Shown here piece by piece: positions 1 to 11,552 of a stretch of DNA of 64,000 bases. Source of the DNA: Adenophora triphylla var. japonica (Eukaryota > Streptophyta > Magnoliopsida > Asterales > Campanulaceae). The stretch covers positions 496,001 to 560,000 of the forward strand of contig JAFEMH010000339.1 in assembly GCA_022495995.1 (NCBI GenBank). Reading direction: 5' to 3'. Both the position numbers and the translations under genes were made by a program. Under the pieces are notes generated by a model. It saw only the letters and a list, made by a program, of their open reading frames with translations, made no database searches and had not been told where the DNA came from. Positions within the stretch are counted from its first letter, which is position 1. Every line of letters begins with the position of its first letter.

Positions 1-1858
1 AAAGAGAAAGAAAAAAATTATCCAAAACCAAAACCTTTCCCCATAACCGGACTATCTGACATAAATACATCAATGTTTATCAATTTTCAAAATAAAGATT
101 AAAAAAATCTTTCATTATCAATTCCCCAAATGCCTATCCACTCTTAACTACATCAGATTTTCAGCTAATTGTTCATTAGGCCACGTGAAATTTTACATGG
201 CTAATTGTGAAAATAGGATTTTACTCTCCTATATAATATTTATAGATTAGTTTAATTGCTTTTAATTATTTAGTAAATAGTCAAATCAAAACCAAAACCC
301 CATTTTTTTTTTTTTCTTATTTAACTGTTGAGAATCAAACTGTTGATACACTAGTCCCTGTCGATTCAACCCTTACTAGTGTATATTACTACACCAAAAA
401 CTAGTGCACTTGGTAGGTTTTTATTACAAGTGGGATTTTTTCATCTTCATTCTCATTCTCTGTGTGCCTAATCCACATAAACAATAAATTACACTCATCT
501 CAAGAGATAAATGAAAAAAATAAAGGATACGTATCATATAAGTAAATTTGAGCACATAAAAGCATAAATAATACATACTTATATACTTACGAACTAATTT
601 CTTAATTTAAATATATAAAAAAATTTAAAATAGTATACACATATTCATTTATCTACATATGTATATGTACTTACCTACAAATATATTAAATTCTACTCAT
701 ATTTCAACTTATTCCAAAGGACATTTCCAATAGAGTACTACAACCAAATCACATATAACTATTTTTTTTTTATGAAAAAAGGGATTTTTTTTCCTTATTG
801 TTCCCGAATTGAAAGGCATTAACATTTGTTAGATAATATATTTAGCTTGATACTTCAATTAAATTGTATAGTTGACATAATTTTTTAAATTACAAAATTT
901 AAAATTTCTAGTTTATAATAAATTTTTATTTACCAATTCAATTACATCATAATTATGTGTCTCTTTACAGTATGTTTTAATTATCTTCTTCGTTCGTTTT
1001 TATTTATTACCATAATTTTCCAACATAAAAATATATAATTAAAAAAATAAAGAAATGAATGAAAAAATAAAAATAATAAAAAAGAATGATGTTTTAACTA
1101 AAACTTTATTTACAAAATAAGCTAAAAAATGGGTCAATAACATTTCAAAACTGGCCCAAATCATTTACTAAAGCCCAATTACAAAATGATTCAAAGGGAA
1201 ACCCTAGATGACCATCCGTCAGACTATGTTCATTAGCAAACTTGGCAATGGGTTGAGTTGAGGAGCTACAAAGACAAAATTGAAAAAAAGAAAAAAAAAT
1301 GAAAAAGAAAAGCAAAGTCACCGAACAACAATGATTTGGCTGGTTGACCGACGATGGTCACGTCACGACCTATAGATGCGTGGTATTTGATTTTCAATTT
1401 ATTTAATTTTAATTTAATTTAAGTTCAAGTTTATTAATTTATTACTTATTTGGTTCCAAAATGAAATTTAAATTTATTTTAAAAGTTTAATGATATATGA
1501 TTTATTTTGTACATTGTAATTTTATTTTATCATGTATTTTATATTTTATTTTCTCAAGTATTTTGTAATTTGAAGTTTATTTTATGCTTGTACTTGTATG
1601 GTATTTTTTTTTATATGGTAATATTTTCTTGTGTGATAGTAGTCAAATATCATACATGTTTATAAATTTATTACAAGATGAAAAATAAAATTAAGTATTT
1701 GTATATTTTTATTTTAATATTAAACTATTAAAAAAAAGAAGTTATATTATATGTTGGGTTGGTGGATTGCTGTTGAGAGATAAAAAAAATAAGAGAGTTG
1801 AGTTTGGATTATGAGTTGGGTAGGTGAGAGAGAGAGAAATATTCTCTCTATTCATATT
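1..1858. other. AT-rich spacer, no gene seen
   Basis: Very AT-rich sequence with poly-A/T runs and no open reading frame of any length that resembles a protein. The only structured part is a short cluster near 1145-1210 with two TGGGCY (site II) motifs and a telo-box (see separate entry). The last 9 bases are the left target duplication of the next element. Confidence 0.6.
1145..1210 (+). promoter_or_regulatory. Site II plus telo-box cluster, promoter-like relic
   Basis: Within about 60 bases lie two GGCCCA/AGCCCA elements (site II, TGGGCY on the other strand) and an AAACCCTAG telo-box. In plants this pairing is typical of promoters of ribosomal-protein and other growth-related genes. No coding exon follows on either strand, so this may be a promoter left after gene loss, a captured promoter, or chance in AT-rich DNA. 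Confidence 0.3.
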
Positions 1859-3057
1859 GCCAAAAACTTATAAAAAATGCGTTTTTTGTTAAGTTAGAAA
1901 AAAACGTGTTTTTACCCGCATCCCGCTTCGCTCACTCTCATTCTCTCTTACTACTCTCTCTCTAAACGCAAAGACAGTCTCTGCCCTTCACCGTGCGCAA
2001 AGACGGTACCTGCTCTCTCCAATCGCCCTTCACCGTGCTCGATTTGCCTTCTCTCTCCCTTTCTCTCTCTAATCGCCATTAATGGCGACCTCAATCACCA
2101 ATTCATACGAATACCTAGAAGATTAAACGGTAAAAGAAGGAGAAATTGACACTCCGGTCGTCGGATTCGTATTGCCTGGAAGTTTACTAATTCGATCCCG
2201 GCCCTTGGAGTTACTGGTTAGAGGTGATTTAAAGCTTTCATGGAGGTTTAGAAAGAAGGTAGAAGATGAAGTTTTCATGGGCCTGCAGTTGTGGAATGTA
2301 ATGGAGAAATGGGCCAAAATCTGAATCATGTATTGCTTTGAAAACACGTTTATTTTGTTTGTTTAGATGCCAGTTAAAGTGTAAATTAATGCCATTGTTT
2401 GTTTTTTTGAGTGCCAGTTTATGTATTCATGAGTGCCAGGGCGAAGGGGTTGCTGGGAGATTTGATGTGCCGCTTTGTGTATATTAATGCCGTTGTTTGT
2501 TTTTTTGAGTGCCGTTCATGTTTTTTGGAATGCCATCCATGTTTTTTTGAATGTCAGCAAAAATGATTACCAGTGTTTTTTAGTGCCAGTCTATGTGTAT
2601 TTGAGTGCCAGTTTACGTGATTTTGAATGCCAGTCCATGTTTTTTTGAATGCCAGTGTTTGTGTTTTTTAGAGCCAGCAAAAATATTAGTGTAACAGAGT
2701 GCCAGTGTTAGTGTAACTGAGTGCCAGTGTGAAGAGTGCCAGTTCATGTATATAAAAGTGCCCGTATAAAAGTGTCAGTGCCAGTTTAACAAAGTGCCAG
2801 TGCCAGTTTACACTGGCACTTTGTTAAATTGGTACTGGCACTTTTTTCACTGGCATTTTGTGACACATGCACTGGCACTTTATCACACTGGCAGTTTGTT
2901 AAACAGACACTGGCACAAACGGGGAAACCATTAATTACAAAAATGCCACCGTTTATTTTGAACATGGTTGCCAGTAATTACAAAATTGCCACCGTTTATT
3001 TTGAAAATACGTTTTTCCTTATCTTAAGAAAAAACTAGTTTTTTATAAGACCAACTC
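1859..3057. mobile_element. Non-autonomous Mutator-like element (MULE)
   Basis: The 9-bp direct repeat ATTCATATT occurs at 1850-1858 and 3058-3066. Just inside, the ends are inverted repeats of about 50 bp: both arms reach CTTATAAAAAA exactly eight bases in and continue with matching T-rich and GTTAAG/CTTAAG blocks to AAAAACGT. A 9-bp target duplication with long terminal inverted repeats is the signature of Mutator-like elements. There is no transposase. The left interior (1915-2120) is pyrimidine-rich, like a plant 5' UTR, and could be captured. The right interior is a degenerate minisatellite. Confidence 0.85.
2370..2960. repeat. Degenerate GTGCCAGTnT minisatellite inside the MULE
   Basis: The word TGCCAGT or its variants recurs every 15-35 bases on the plus strand to about 2810 and then as its reverse complement ACTGGCA to about 2960. 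The array therefore folds back on itself around 2795-2840, where GTGCCAGTGCCAG faces an ACTGGCACT arm. It does not encode protein. Confidence 0.75.
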
Positions 3058-3350
3058 ATTCATATTAAGGTTCTTAATTTTCTTTGTAATTTGTCCTAAT
3101 TTAAGGTTTTTTTTTTTCTTTATTACTTAAAGAGATAATTACGTCCTCCCCATCCTAACCAAAACTACAATTTAAGACATGAAATTAAGCAAATCTACCT
3201 TCTAATCATACGACAGAAATAAATTAACCGTACGATTCCTCATACCATTTATAACTTTTTAAAATGCCAAAACTATCCTCACACCCTAACCCCCTCCTTA
3301 TTTCCACACTTGTCACTCAACACACAAAAAACACATACTCTCTCACGCAC

Positions 3351-3354
<4 letters not shown>

Positions 3355-3412
<58 letters not shown>
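3355..3412. repeat. (CT)n microsatellite
   Basis: A run of about 28 CT units in the left part of repeat X. It creates spurious Ser-Leu open frames in several phases. Confidence 0.95.
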
Positions 3413-3415
<3 letters not shown>

Positions 3416-3653
3416 ACTTTCTCTCTCTACCCCTGTCACTAGTCACCACTCCCCATTCGGCACCCCTACACTCTACACCTCTGGTTAAACCTCCCTCTCA
3501 TACCCTCAACCAAGCTTCGTCAGATCATCAACTACTAAGACCTTACAACTCCGGCCAATCCCTCATCTCCCCCACCTCTGCCATCACATACTACCTTCCT
3601 CCGGTGGTCTTCTCCATCGATAACGTCTTTTATCCCGGTGCGAAACTCTAATA

Positions 3654-4115
3654 ACAAGGATGATTTTCGATCGCAGTCGGAATTTATGTTTATGCTTAAC
3701 GGAGGTGGGATATGTTGGAAGAGTTCCAAGCAGAGTACTATTGCCGATTCTACAACTGAGGCCGAATACATAGCGGCATCTGATGCAGCTAAGGAGGCAG
3801 CTTGGATCAAAAATCTCATTAGTGAACTGAAAGTTGTTCCAAGTATCCCTAATTTGGTGGAACATTATTGTGACAATAATGGTGTCATTGCTCAAGCAAA
3901 GGATCCAATGTCACATCAGCGATCCAAACATATACTTAGATGTTTCCATCTCATTCGAGAGTTCATTGATATGGGAGACGTTAAGATATGCAAAGTATCA
4001 ACCGATGATAACATTGGGATCCGCTTACAAAGCCCCTCGCACAAGCAAAGCATGATGGTCATGTTAGGTCCATGGGTATACGATATATAGATGGAGCCTA
4101 GTGCAAGTGGGAGAT
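3654..4115 (+). pseudogene. Copia fragment A: 3' end of pol (RNase H)
   Basis: This reads as the end of a Ty1/copia polyprotein: the KDDFRSQS block, CWKSSKQSTIADSTTEAEYIAASDA spread over 3713-3790, and the CDNNG RNase H motif. The same segment occurs in the complete element at 11091-11538. Homology begins abruptly at 3654 after repeat X sequence, so everything upstream is deleted. A frameshift near 4012-4020 removes the normal ADPLTKPL ending. It runs through a GTGGGAGA polypurine tract straight into the LTR of element B, so it is a partial second internal region sharing that LTR. Confidence 0.85.
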
Positions 4116-5721
4116 TGTTGGTGTAATGTCCTAGGTTTTTAGTTATGTTTGACTTATAACTTAAACTGCTTTGTAATCATCTTTATCATTTATTATAGAG
4201 AATGTTTATTTGGCTTATTATATATTTGAATGTTTGTTATAATAACCTGCGTCCCTAGTTATTGTGAATGACCAGTATAAGTTGGTAATGGATAATCATG
4301 GAGATGATTATATGCATGTGATGCACATTACACTTATGTGTACTTGCTAGAGAACAAGTACTGGACATAACCTACCGATGAGATTTATGACATGGTCTAT
4401 AGTCATATATGTCGTGATTAAATCTCATGATAGTCGCGTCATTGAATCCTTAGTACCTGAGATTATGAACATTGTGTTCGATGTAGTCTAACACTATCTT
4501 TAATAGGATAGCAATAAGGGCTATGTTGGCACGACAGGATTCTTGTAGGGAAGAATGGTAAGTCAAGATTGGATTTGTCCCTCTCGTTGAGAGAGATGTT
4601 TGCTTGGGGCCCTCGATGAATGATGTTGATGAAATGTGTGGCCACACTCAAGTGATTTGACAGAGATCAAATGCATTTGGATTATCAACATATTCGAAAT
4701 CGAGAAAGCATTGAACAATATGAGTTGATGTAGACCATGACTCATGTTCAATTTGGCATCGTGGACAAAGGGATTGTGACATTTGATCTATCAAGAAATC
4801 AAGCTTTGATGTTATATTTATTTGGGTGAACATAATGACTTGCTAGAGGTCACTTATGTCTTGTGAGGTCGATGTTTCGAATCACTGACAACATAAAATA
4901 TAATTCCTAAAGGGTCACACACAAAGAACGAATTGTACCATGGCTCAAAATTGAAAATTGGATTTCTGGATGCTTGGATTGAACCGTAGGGTTGTACCGC
5001 GCGGTACATCTTGTCTCGCGCGAGACAAGGCTTCTATTCAGCTCCAGTTTTGACCGTAGCATTGTATCGCGCGGTACAATTAGTCTCGCACGAGATAAGG
5101 CTTCCATTCAGCTCCAGTTTTTTACCGTAGCATTGTACCGCGCGGGACACGCCAGTCTCGTGCGGGACAAGCCTCCTGTTGGGCTCCAGTTTTGGTTAGG
5201 AAAAGGGCTCTTTTCCCTAAGGGTTAAGAATATTTATAAAGTATAAATAGAACCCTTTTGCCTCAGCCTACATTGACGAAAATTAGAGTTTTAGAAACAC
5301 TAATTGTTTGATTTTGATTGAGAATCAAAGATCAAAACACCCAAATCAATTCCATAATTCAGCCATTGATTGTTGAATATATATTCAACAATCGGAGGAT
5401 CATCTATAAATCCTATAAGAATTGTTCTTGGTTCGTTCGTGTGTGGATTACCAATAGAGGGTGATTGCTTTATCACCAAAAGCTTGAAGACTTGCAATCA
5501 TTGATTCATCACAAGGTAGAACAAGGAAGAAGAAGATCCAAGTTTCATCAACAGTTCAAAGATTTAATCTTTGAGATTCGTTTTGAGCAACATAATCGTA
5601 TTAAGGTATGTAAATCTATTTCATATGTTTCTAATCTCTTCATGCTAGACAGATTCAAATGCTAGGGTTTTGATGTTTTATAAAGAATCTTCCACTGCGG
5701 TTGTAACTCCAAAACCCAACA
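4116..5721 (+). repeat. 5' LTR of copia B
   Basis: A 1606-bp LTR running TG to CA. From 4993 it holds a tandem block of three degenerate units of about 75 bp, each with two GC-rich palindromes. The first unit has a perfect 16-mer TGTACCGCGCGGTACA (4993-5008) and a perfect 20-mer CTTGTCTCGCGCGAGACAAG (5010-5029). A TATA box follows at 5242. Confidence 0.9.
5242..5250 (+). promoter_or_regulatory. TATA box of copia B LTR
   Basis: TATAAATAG lies about 75 bases downstream of the palindrome block and is conserved in the 3' LTR near 12938, so it is the probable core promoter separating U3 from R. Confidence 0.65.
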
Positions 5722-6596
5722 GTGGTATCAAAGTCGTGTTTATCATGATTATGATTGAAATTGGCATGCTAGATTTAATTTGATTAAATGTTTTACATGC
5801 TATATGAAATAGATCTGTGATTTTATGTGTATTGTTTTATGAAAATAATTATATGTGATATGCCATGGTCATGATTTATAATTGATTAATATGATTAGTC
5901 TTTTACATAGGGTTATTGGTCTGTTTAATATGATTAAAGTAGATTGGTAATTTCTCAAAATTGAATCAAAGTGTTTGTTTGAAATTTTGTGAAGTCCTAT
6001 GTTCATGATTATGTACACATAAGATTCATGTTACAACCATGCGATGTTTGTTGTTATGTGTAAAACCTTCTAAATGTTTAAGTTTTATGCCACCCCTTGA
6101 TTAGAACACTTGTGATATTTTAGGATATTTTGATGTAGTTTCAACACAGTTGGGTGCATCATTATATCTTAATTTGTGATCAAGATGAGATAATGGTTGA
6201 TGTAGTTTTGACTCAGTTAGGTGCATCGTTCCATGTCTCATGCGTTTGTAAAAGGTTTTAACTTAATTGGTGCTTTCAAATGAGATTTGACCCAAGGCAT
6301 AGATGAGATTAAAAACATGTTTTTTTACATATGATGTCTAAGAAATCTCATAAAAGATCTAAGAGTCATATATGATATGATTGATGTTTTCTACCTAAAT
6401 AGCTTGATTTCGGGCATTGACTCAGTTAAACCAAAATCAAGTGAAATATGGATCTTAGCCCATTTTGATTATATGATACATGTTTGTATTTGAAGGTGTA
6501 TAATTGAGTGGGAGTATTTATGAATACATTATTTGCTCTTAGATGATAAATGCGTTGATACTTATATGTTTATTGTTTGCATATTTTATTGTAGTA
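5722..6596 (+). other. Untranslated leader of copia B
   Basis: The primer-binding site is at 5723. The rest is AT-rich non-coding leader up to the gag start codon. A GATGTAGTTT-CAGTTRGGTGCATC module occurs twice (about 6132 and 6199). Confidence 0.7.
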
Positions 6597-7594
6597 ATGG
6601 CAACTCACAATAATCAGCCCCTGTCACTGCGATCAGTCCTTGAGAAGGACAAGCTCTAAGAGAACGGTACAAACTATTCTGATTGGATCAGAAGGCTAAG
6701 AATTGTTCTAAGGCAAGAGAAGAAAATGTACGTTCTTGACAACCCGTTCCACCTCCACCTGCTGCCAATGCTTCAAGGGCGGATAAGGATGCACATAAAA
6801 ACATACTGATGATTCTAATGACGTGACATGACTTATGCTTGCCACCATGTGTAAGGCTCTTCAGAAGGACCTTGAACACATGGAAGCTGCTTTTGATCTA
6901 GCCGAGCGCTTAGACAAGAGAGATATGATGTGTTAAAGGCCCTAAATGCATGCAAGATGCAAGAGAGGTAGTGGTTGGTGCTCATGTTCTTAAGATAAAG
7001 GGTTACATTAAGCGTCTCGAAAGGCTTGGAAATCCGATGAGTTTGAAACTCGCCATGAATACAATATTAAATTCATTGCCTGAAAGTTATAGTCATTTTA
7101 TTATGCACTATCACATGAATTGCATGGTTAAGAATCTCTCGGAATTGCATGCGATGCTTAAGACCGCAGAGAAGAATATCAAGAAGCCCAGAACGACAAA
7201 TTTGTTAATGGTAAACAAAGGTAAAGGGTTTAAGAAAGATGGCAAAGGTAAAGCAAGTGTTGCTAAACCTAAGGCAAAAGTTGTCGTCGTCGGAGAGGCT
7301 CCAAAGGTATCTCAAAAGGATGCGATTTTCTACCATTGCCAAGAGATTGGTCATTGGAAGCGTAGTTGCAAGGCTTACAAGGAAGGCCTAAAGGTGAAGA
7401 AGGGCAATACGATTGCTTCTGATTCAGGTATCTATATTATAGATATTTTCCTTTCTATTTCTAGTTCATGGGTATTAGATACCGAATGTGGATCTCACAT
7501 TTGTTTAAATGTACAGGGACTAAGGAATAGGAAGCTACTCAAACAAGGTAAAGTTGACCTACGTGTGGGAAATGGAGTAAGAGTTGCTGCATAG
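6597..7594 (+). pseudogene. Copia B gag and start of protease, broken
   Basis: The ATG at 6597 opens a copia gag (SLRSVLEKDKL) with a stop at 6657 and frame changes before 6950. From 6950 one frame runs through the gag body, a basic KGKGFKKDGKGKA stretch and a single zinc knuckle near 7328. The first cysteine of that knuckle is replaced by Phe (codon 7328-7330), leaving only C-x4-H-x4-C. The protease motif at 7478-7486 reads Asp-Thr-Glu instead of Asp-Thr-Gly, followed by the expected CGSHIC. Both changes should abolish function. The frame then ends at 7594. Confidence 0.8.
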
Positions 7595-8658
7595 CCGTAG
7601 GGACATATGATGTAACTTTACCTAGTGGATTAGTGCTTGTTTTGAACAATTGTTACTATATTCCAGATTTGAGTAGAAATATTATTTCCGTTTCTTGTTT
7701 GGATAATGAAGGTGAAATAGCCCGGATCCGAGAAGGCGGCGCGATCGCGCCCCGGCATCTGGCATCTTTCGTTTGCGTTGTTGGTGGAGGTGTCTCGTTG
7801 TGTTTTTGCTTTGTAGAGTCGCCACGCCGTTTTTATTAAGCCCAAAACATTGAAAAAGGGCATCAGTTTAAAATAATAATAAACTATTTTTGTGTGATGA
7901 TATTTTTGAGTTCGGAGGTCAGATTACTCCTCGGAAAGAGAATATTAGAATATTAGAGCTCACCCGAGTAGCCTCGTAAAAATGAGTCTTTCGATACCCC
8001 TTCTTTCTTTAAATGTTGTGTGTGTGTGCTTTTAAAAATGCATGTTGTGTCGGATGTCTACATTGTACACTGCTTATTGAAATGTATTGAAATAGTATAG
8101 GAAGGAAGCCTTACCAATATTGTTTCGTGTCTATCTTCCTCGGGGGAATAGTGTTTGAAGATGGAATAGTATTTCGGGACGGACCGGGGTTACTTCGGGA
8201 TGTGCCGGTTGTCTGCGGACAGAGCTTCGGCGTACGTTGGGATTGTCGGATATGCACTCGGGCAGAGTTTTGGCGTGCGTTGAGATCGCAGAGATCGTCG
8301 GTGGGATGCAGGCAGAGGTTCGGCGTGCGTCGGGATCTTCGGTTGCGTTCGGGCAGAGTTCTGACGTGCGTCCGAGTTGCCGGTTTGACTCGAAAAGAGC
8401 CGGGACGCCTCGGGAAAGACCAAGCAAGGCCTCGGAGTACCACGAGGGGCCTCAGAGTACCTCAAGAGGGCCTCGGGGCATCGCGGGAGCGTCTCGGGAG
8501 CACTCAAAAAGGCTTCGGAGCACCACAAGGGGGCTCAGAAGGCCTCGGAAAGAACCGAAAGGGGTCGGGAGTGCCTCGAAAGGACTTAGAGGGGAAGCCA
8601 GAAGGTATAGGGAGAGATTAGAAGAGGGAGGAGTGAAAAATGAGGGAGGGGGAGCCCT

Positions 8659-8667
8659 CTATTTATA
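8659..8667 (-). promoter_or_regulatory. TATA box of the solo LTR (minus strand)
   Basis: On the minus strand this reads TATAAATAG followed by AGGGCTCCCCC. The palindromes at 8687-8704 and 8718-8735 lie 20-75 bases upstream of it in that orientation. Confidence 0.6.
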
Positions 8668-8686
8668 GTAAAAAATTTCGTGCAAG

Positions 8687-8735
8687 AAGGTCCGTACGGA
8701 CCTTTATGGCATGTAAAGAGGTCCGTACGGACCTC
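8687..8735. repeat. Two perfect 18-bp palindromes
   Basis: AAGGTCCGTACGGACCTT (8687-8704) and GAGGTCCGTACGGACCTC (8718-8735) share a 16-bp core and are each perfectly self-complementary. They are 13 bp apart. Confidence 0.95.
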
Positions 8736-8942
8736 CATGCTTTTCCCCATTTTTGCAGAATTCCCACAAGGTCCTTCTGTGTTTGTTTGTCCCAGAAAGG
8801 TCCCCCCCCCTTAGTTTGTTTGGTGGTTTTTTGGGCCTTTGAGGGTTTTTGGAGGGTTTTGGGTGTTCGAGACTGCGTTTGAGTGAGTCTGCGGTGTTTC
8901 CCAGGAGCTCGGAAGAGGGTGATCCAGATTGGGATACTTACA

Positions 8943-10139
8943 GAAGGTTTTAGGTTTCTTATTGAGAATAAGAAATTTTCTATTTATTTAAATGATATGC
9001 TCTATTATATTGCAAAATCATTTAATGACCTTTATGTTCTTGATGTTGATGAGAAACAAAATAATGTTGAAGATATTTATCATATGGACAAGAAGTCTAA
9101 ACCGAATGACGTGAACAACACGTTCATGTGGCATTGCCGGCTTGGTCATATAAACGAGAAACACATATCTAAACACCATAAGGATGGGCTTTTAGACTCA
9201 CATGATTATGAATCATATGAGGTATACGAATCTTGTTTATTGGAAAAAATGACCAAACCACCCTACACTAAGAGTAGTGAAAGGGCTAGTGACTTTTTGG
9301 GCCTAATACATACCGATGTATGTGGACCAATGAGCAGCATTTCTAGGGGAGGATCTTGGTATTTCATTACATTCACCGATGACTTATTTAGATATGGCTA
9401 TGTCTATCTGATGAAGTCCAAAAATGAATCGTTTGAGATGTTTGAAACATTTCAAAATAAAGTACAAAATCAACTAGGCAAAACTATTAAAGCACTTTGA
9501 TCCGATCGTGGTGGTGAATATTTGAGCCAAGAGTTTGACAATCATCTCAAAAACTGTGGAATTGTTTCAGAGTTGACTCCATCCGGAACACCACAATGGA
9601 ATGGTGTGTCCGAAAGGAGGAATAGAACCTTATTAGATATGGTTCGTTCGATGATGAGTCAAGTTGACCTTCCTATTTCCTTTTGGGGACATGCATTAGA
9701 GACTGCTGCGTTCACACTGAATCGAGTCCCTACTAAATCGACTCCTAAGACCCCACATGAGATGTGGCATGGAAGAAAACCTAGTTTGTATTTCATGAAG
9801 ATTTGGGTTTGCAAAGCTTATGTGAAGAGACTTGTCTCTGATAAGTTAGCACCTAAATCTGACAAGGTTATTTTCGTTGGTTACCCTAAAGAAACCAAAG
9901 GGTATTACTTTTACAACCGCAATGAGAACAAAGTGTTTGTTGCTCAATATGGTACTTTTCTTGAGAAACAGTTTCTCAATAAAGGAACTAATGGGTGTAA
10001 AGTTGATCTTGAAGAAATTCAAGAACCCAAAAATAACATGGAACAGATAATAGAGACGGAACCAAGTCCACAAGAAGTTGTGGAACCGGTTCAAGATGTT
10101 ACGATCCGCACCCGAGAGATATGGATTTCTCGTGTATGA
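8943..10139 (+). pseudogene. Copia B GAG-pre-integrase and integrase, broken
   Basis: After the solo LTR the frame continues with FSIYLNDM, the HCRLGH zinc-binding histidines, and the integrase core: HTDVCGP, the SDRGGEY aspartate and the glutamate in SERRNRT. The HHCC domain has lost its first cysteine (YESC instead of CxxC, about 9229). A TGA at 9498-9500 interrupts the core just before SDRGGEY, consistent with CGA to TGA. The frame ends at 10139 just after a shift near 10105. Confidence 0.85.
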
Positions 10140-11538
10140 AAGTAATGAAGTGGAATTCATTGAGAATGACGAACCTACTTTCTATCAAGAGGCGATGTCC
10201 ACTCCCGATTTAGATAAATGGTTAGAAGCCATGGAATCCGAATTGCAATCCATGTCGGATAATCAAATTTGTAACTTGATTGAGCCACCCGAAGGTGTAA
10301 AAATCATAGGGTGCAAGTGGGTCTTGAAGAAGAAGACTGATATGGATGGGAAGGTGCATACTTACAAGGCTAGGCTTGTAGCAAAGGGATTTAGGCAGAT
10401 TCATGGTGTTGACTATGATGAAACCTTTTCGCCTGTTGCAATGCTTAAGTCTTTTAGAATTTTAATTGACATAGCCGCTTATTATGACTACGAGATATGG
10501 CAAATGGATGTCAAAACGGCTTTCCTAAATGGGAAGTTAATCGAGGATGTGTATATGACACAATCTGAAGGTTTTGTCGATCCAAGAAATTCTAACAAAT
10601 TGCGAAAATTGCAGAGATCCATATATGGATTGAAATATATGGGTGAATCCGCTTACATCCTTGGCATCAAGATCTATAGAGATAGATCTAAGAGGATTAT
10701 TGGTTTAAGTCAAAGTACCTACATTGACAAGGTTCGTAGAAGATTCAAGATGGAAAATTCTAAGAGAGGCAACTTGTCGATGGGTCATGGTGTTACTCTT
10801 AGCAAGACTCATTGTCCTAAGACAACTGATGAGCGAAAGAGGATAAATGAGGTTCCATACGCTTCAGCTATTGGATCTATCATGTACGCCATCATTTGTA
10901 CTAGACCCGACGTCTCGTATGCTCTAAGCATGACGAGTCGATACCAATCTGATCCTAGTGAAAATCATTGAATGGCAGTCAAGACGATACTTAAGTACTT
11001 AAGAAGGACTAAGGATGCATTCTTGGTCTTTGGAGGGATGGAAGATGATCTTGTTATAAGAGGTTACACAGATGCAAGCTTCCAAACCGACAAGGATGAT
11101 TTCCGATCGCAGTCGGGATTTGTGTTTATGCTTAACGGAGGTGCGATATGCTGGAAGAGTTCAAAGCAGAGTACTATTGCCGATTATACAACTGTGGCCC
11201 AATACATAGCGGCATCCGATGCAGCTAAGGAGGCAGTTTGGATCAAGAAGTTCATTAGTGATCTGAAAGTTGTTCCAAGTATCACTAATCCGGTGGAACT
11301 TTATTGTGACAATAATGGTGCCATTGCGCAAGCAAAGGAACCAAGGTCACAACATCGATCCAAACATATACTTAAACGTTTCCATCTCATTCAAGAATTT
11401 ATTGATAGGGGAGATGTTAAGATATGCAAAGTATCAACCAATGATAACATTAGGGATCCACTTACAAAACCCCTCGCACAAGTAAAGCATGTTGGTCATG
11501 TTAGATCTATGGGTATACGATACATAGATGGAGCCTAG
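10078..11538 (+). pseudogene. Copia B reverse transcriptase and RNase H with active-site deletion
   Basis: The start of RT is well preserved (PEGVKIIGCKWVLKKK, KARLVAKGF, YDETFSPVA, WQMDVKTAFLNG, SIYGLK). At about 10636-10642 the protein jumps from SIYGLK directly to the SAYILGIKIYRDRS block. In related elements roughly 70-90 residues including the YVDD catalytic loop lie between them, so an in-frame deletion has removed the polymerase active site. A TGA at 10969 replaces a Trp codon. RNase H then runs to the normal end (DPLTKPLAQVKH). Without YVDD the element cannot reverse-transcribe itself. Confidence 0.88.
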
Positions 11539-11552
11539 TGCAAGTGGGAGAT

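Larger units (their letters stand above)
7713..8942 (-). mobile_element. Solo LTR inserted in copia B
   Basis: The 1230-bp segment interrupts the copia frame and is flanked by the 5-bp repeat GAAGG (7708-7712 and 8943-8947). It starts TG and ends CA, as an LTR does. Removing it with one repeat restores the protease-integrase linker frame. Orientation is taken as minus because a strong TATA box lies on that strand (8659-8667) with a pyrimidine-rich start region after it. Two perfect 18-bp palindromes lie just upstream of that TATA box. Long open frames here have no recognisable domains and are composition artefacts. Confidence 0.85.

Noticed and set aside
3264..3651. Ser-Leu repeat proteins
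   Set aside because: Produced by the CT microsatellite; the same sequence is open in more than one frame.
8111..8882. Several open frames over 100 residues on both strands
   Set aside because: They lie in a GC-rich part of the solo LTR, are rich in Arg, Ser, Gly and Pro in all frames, have no domain motifs, and overlap the promoter region of the LTR.
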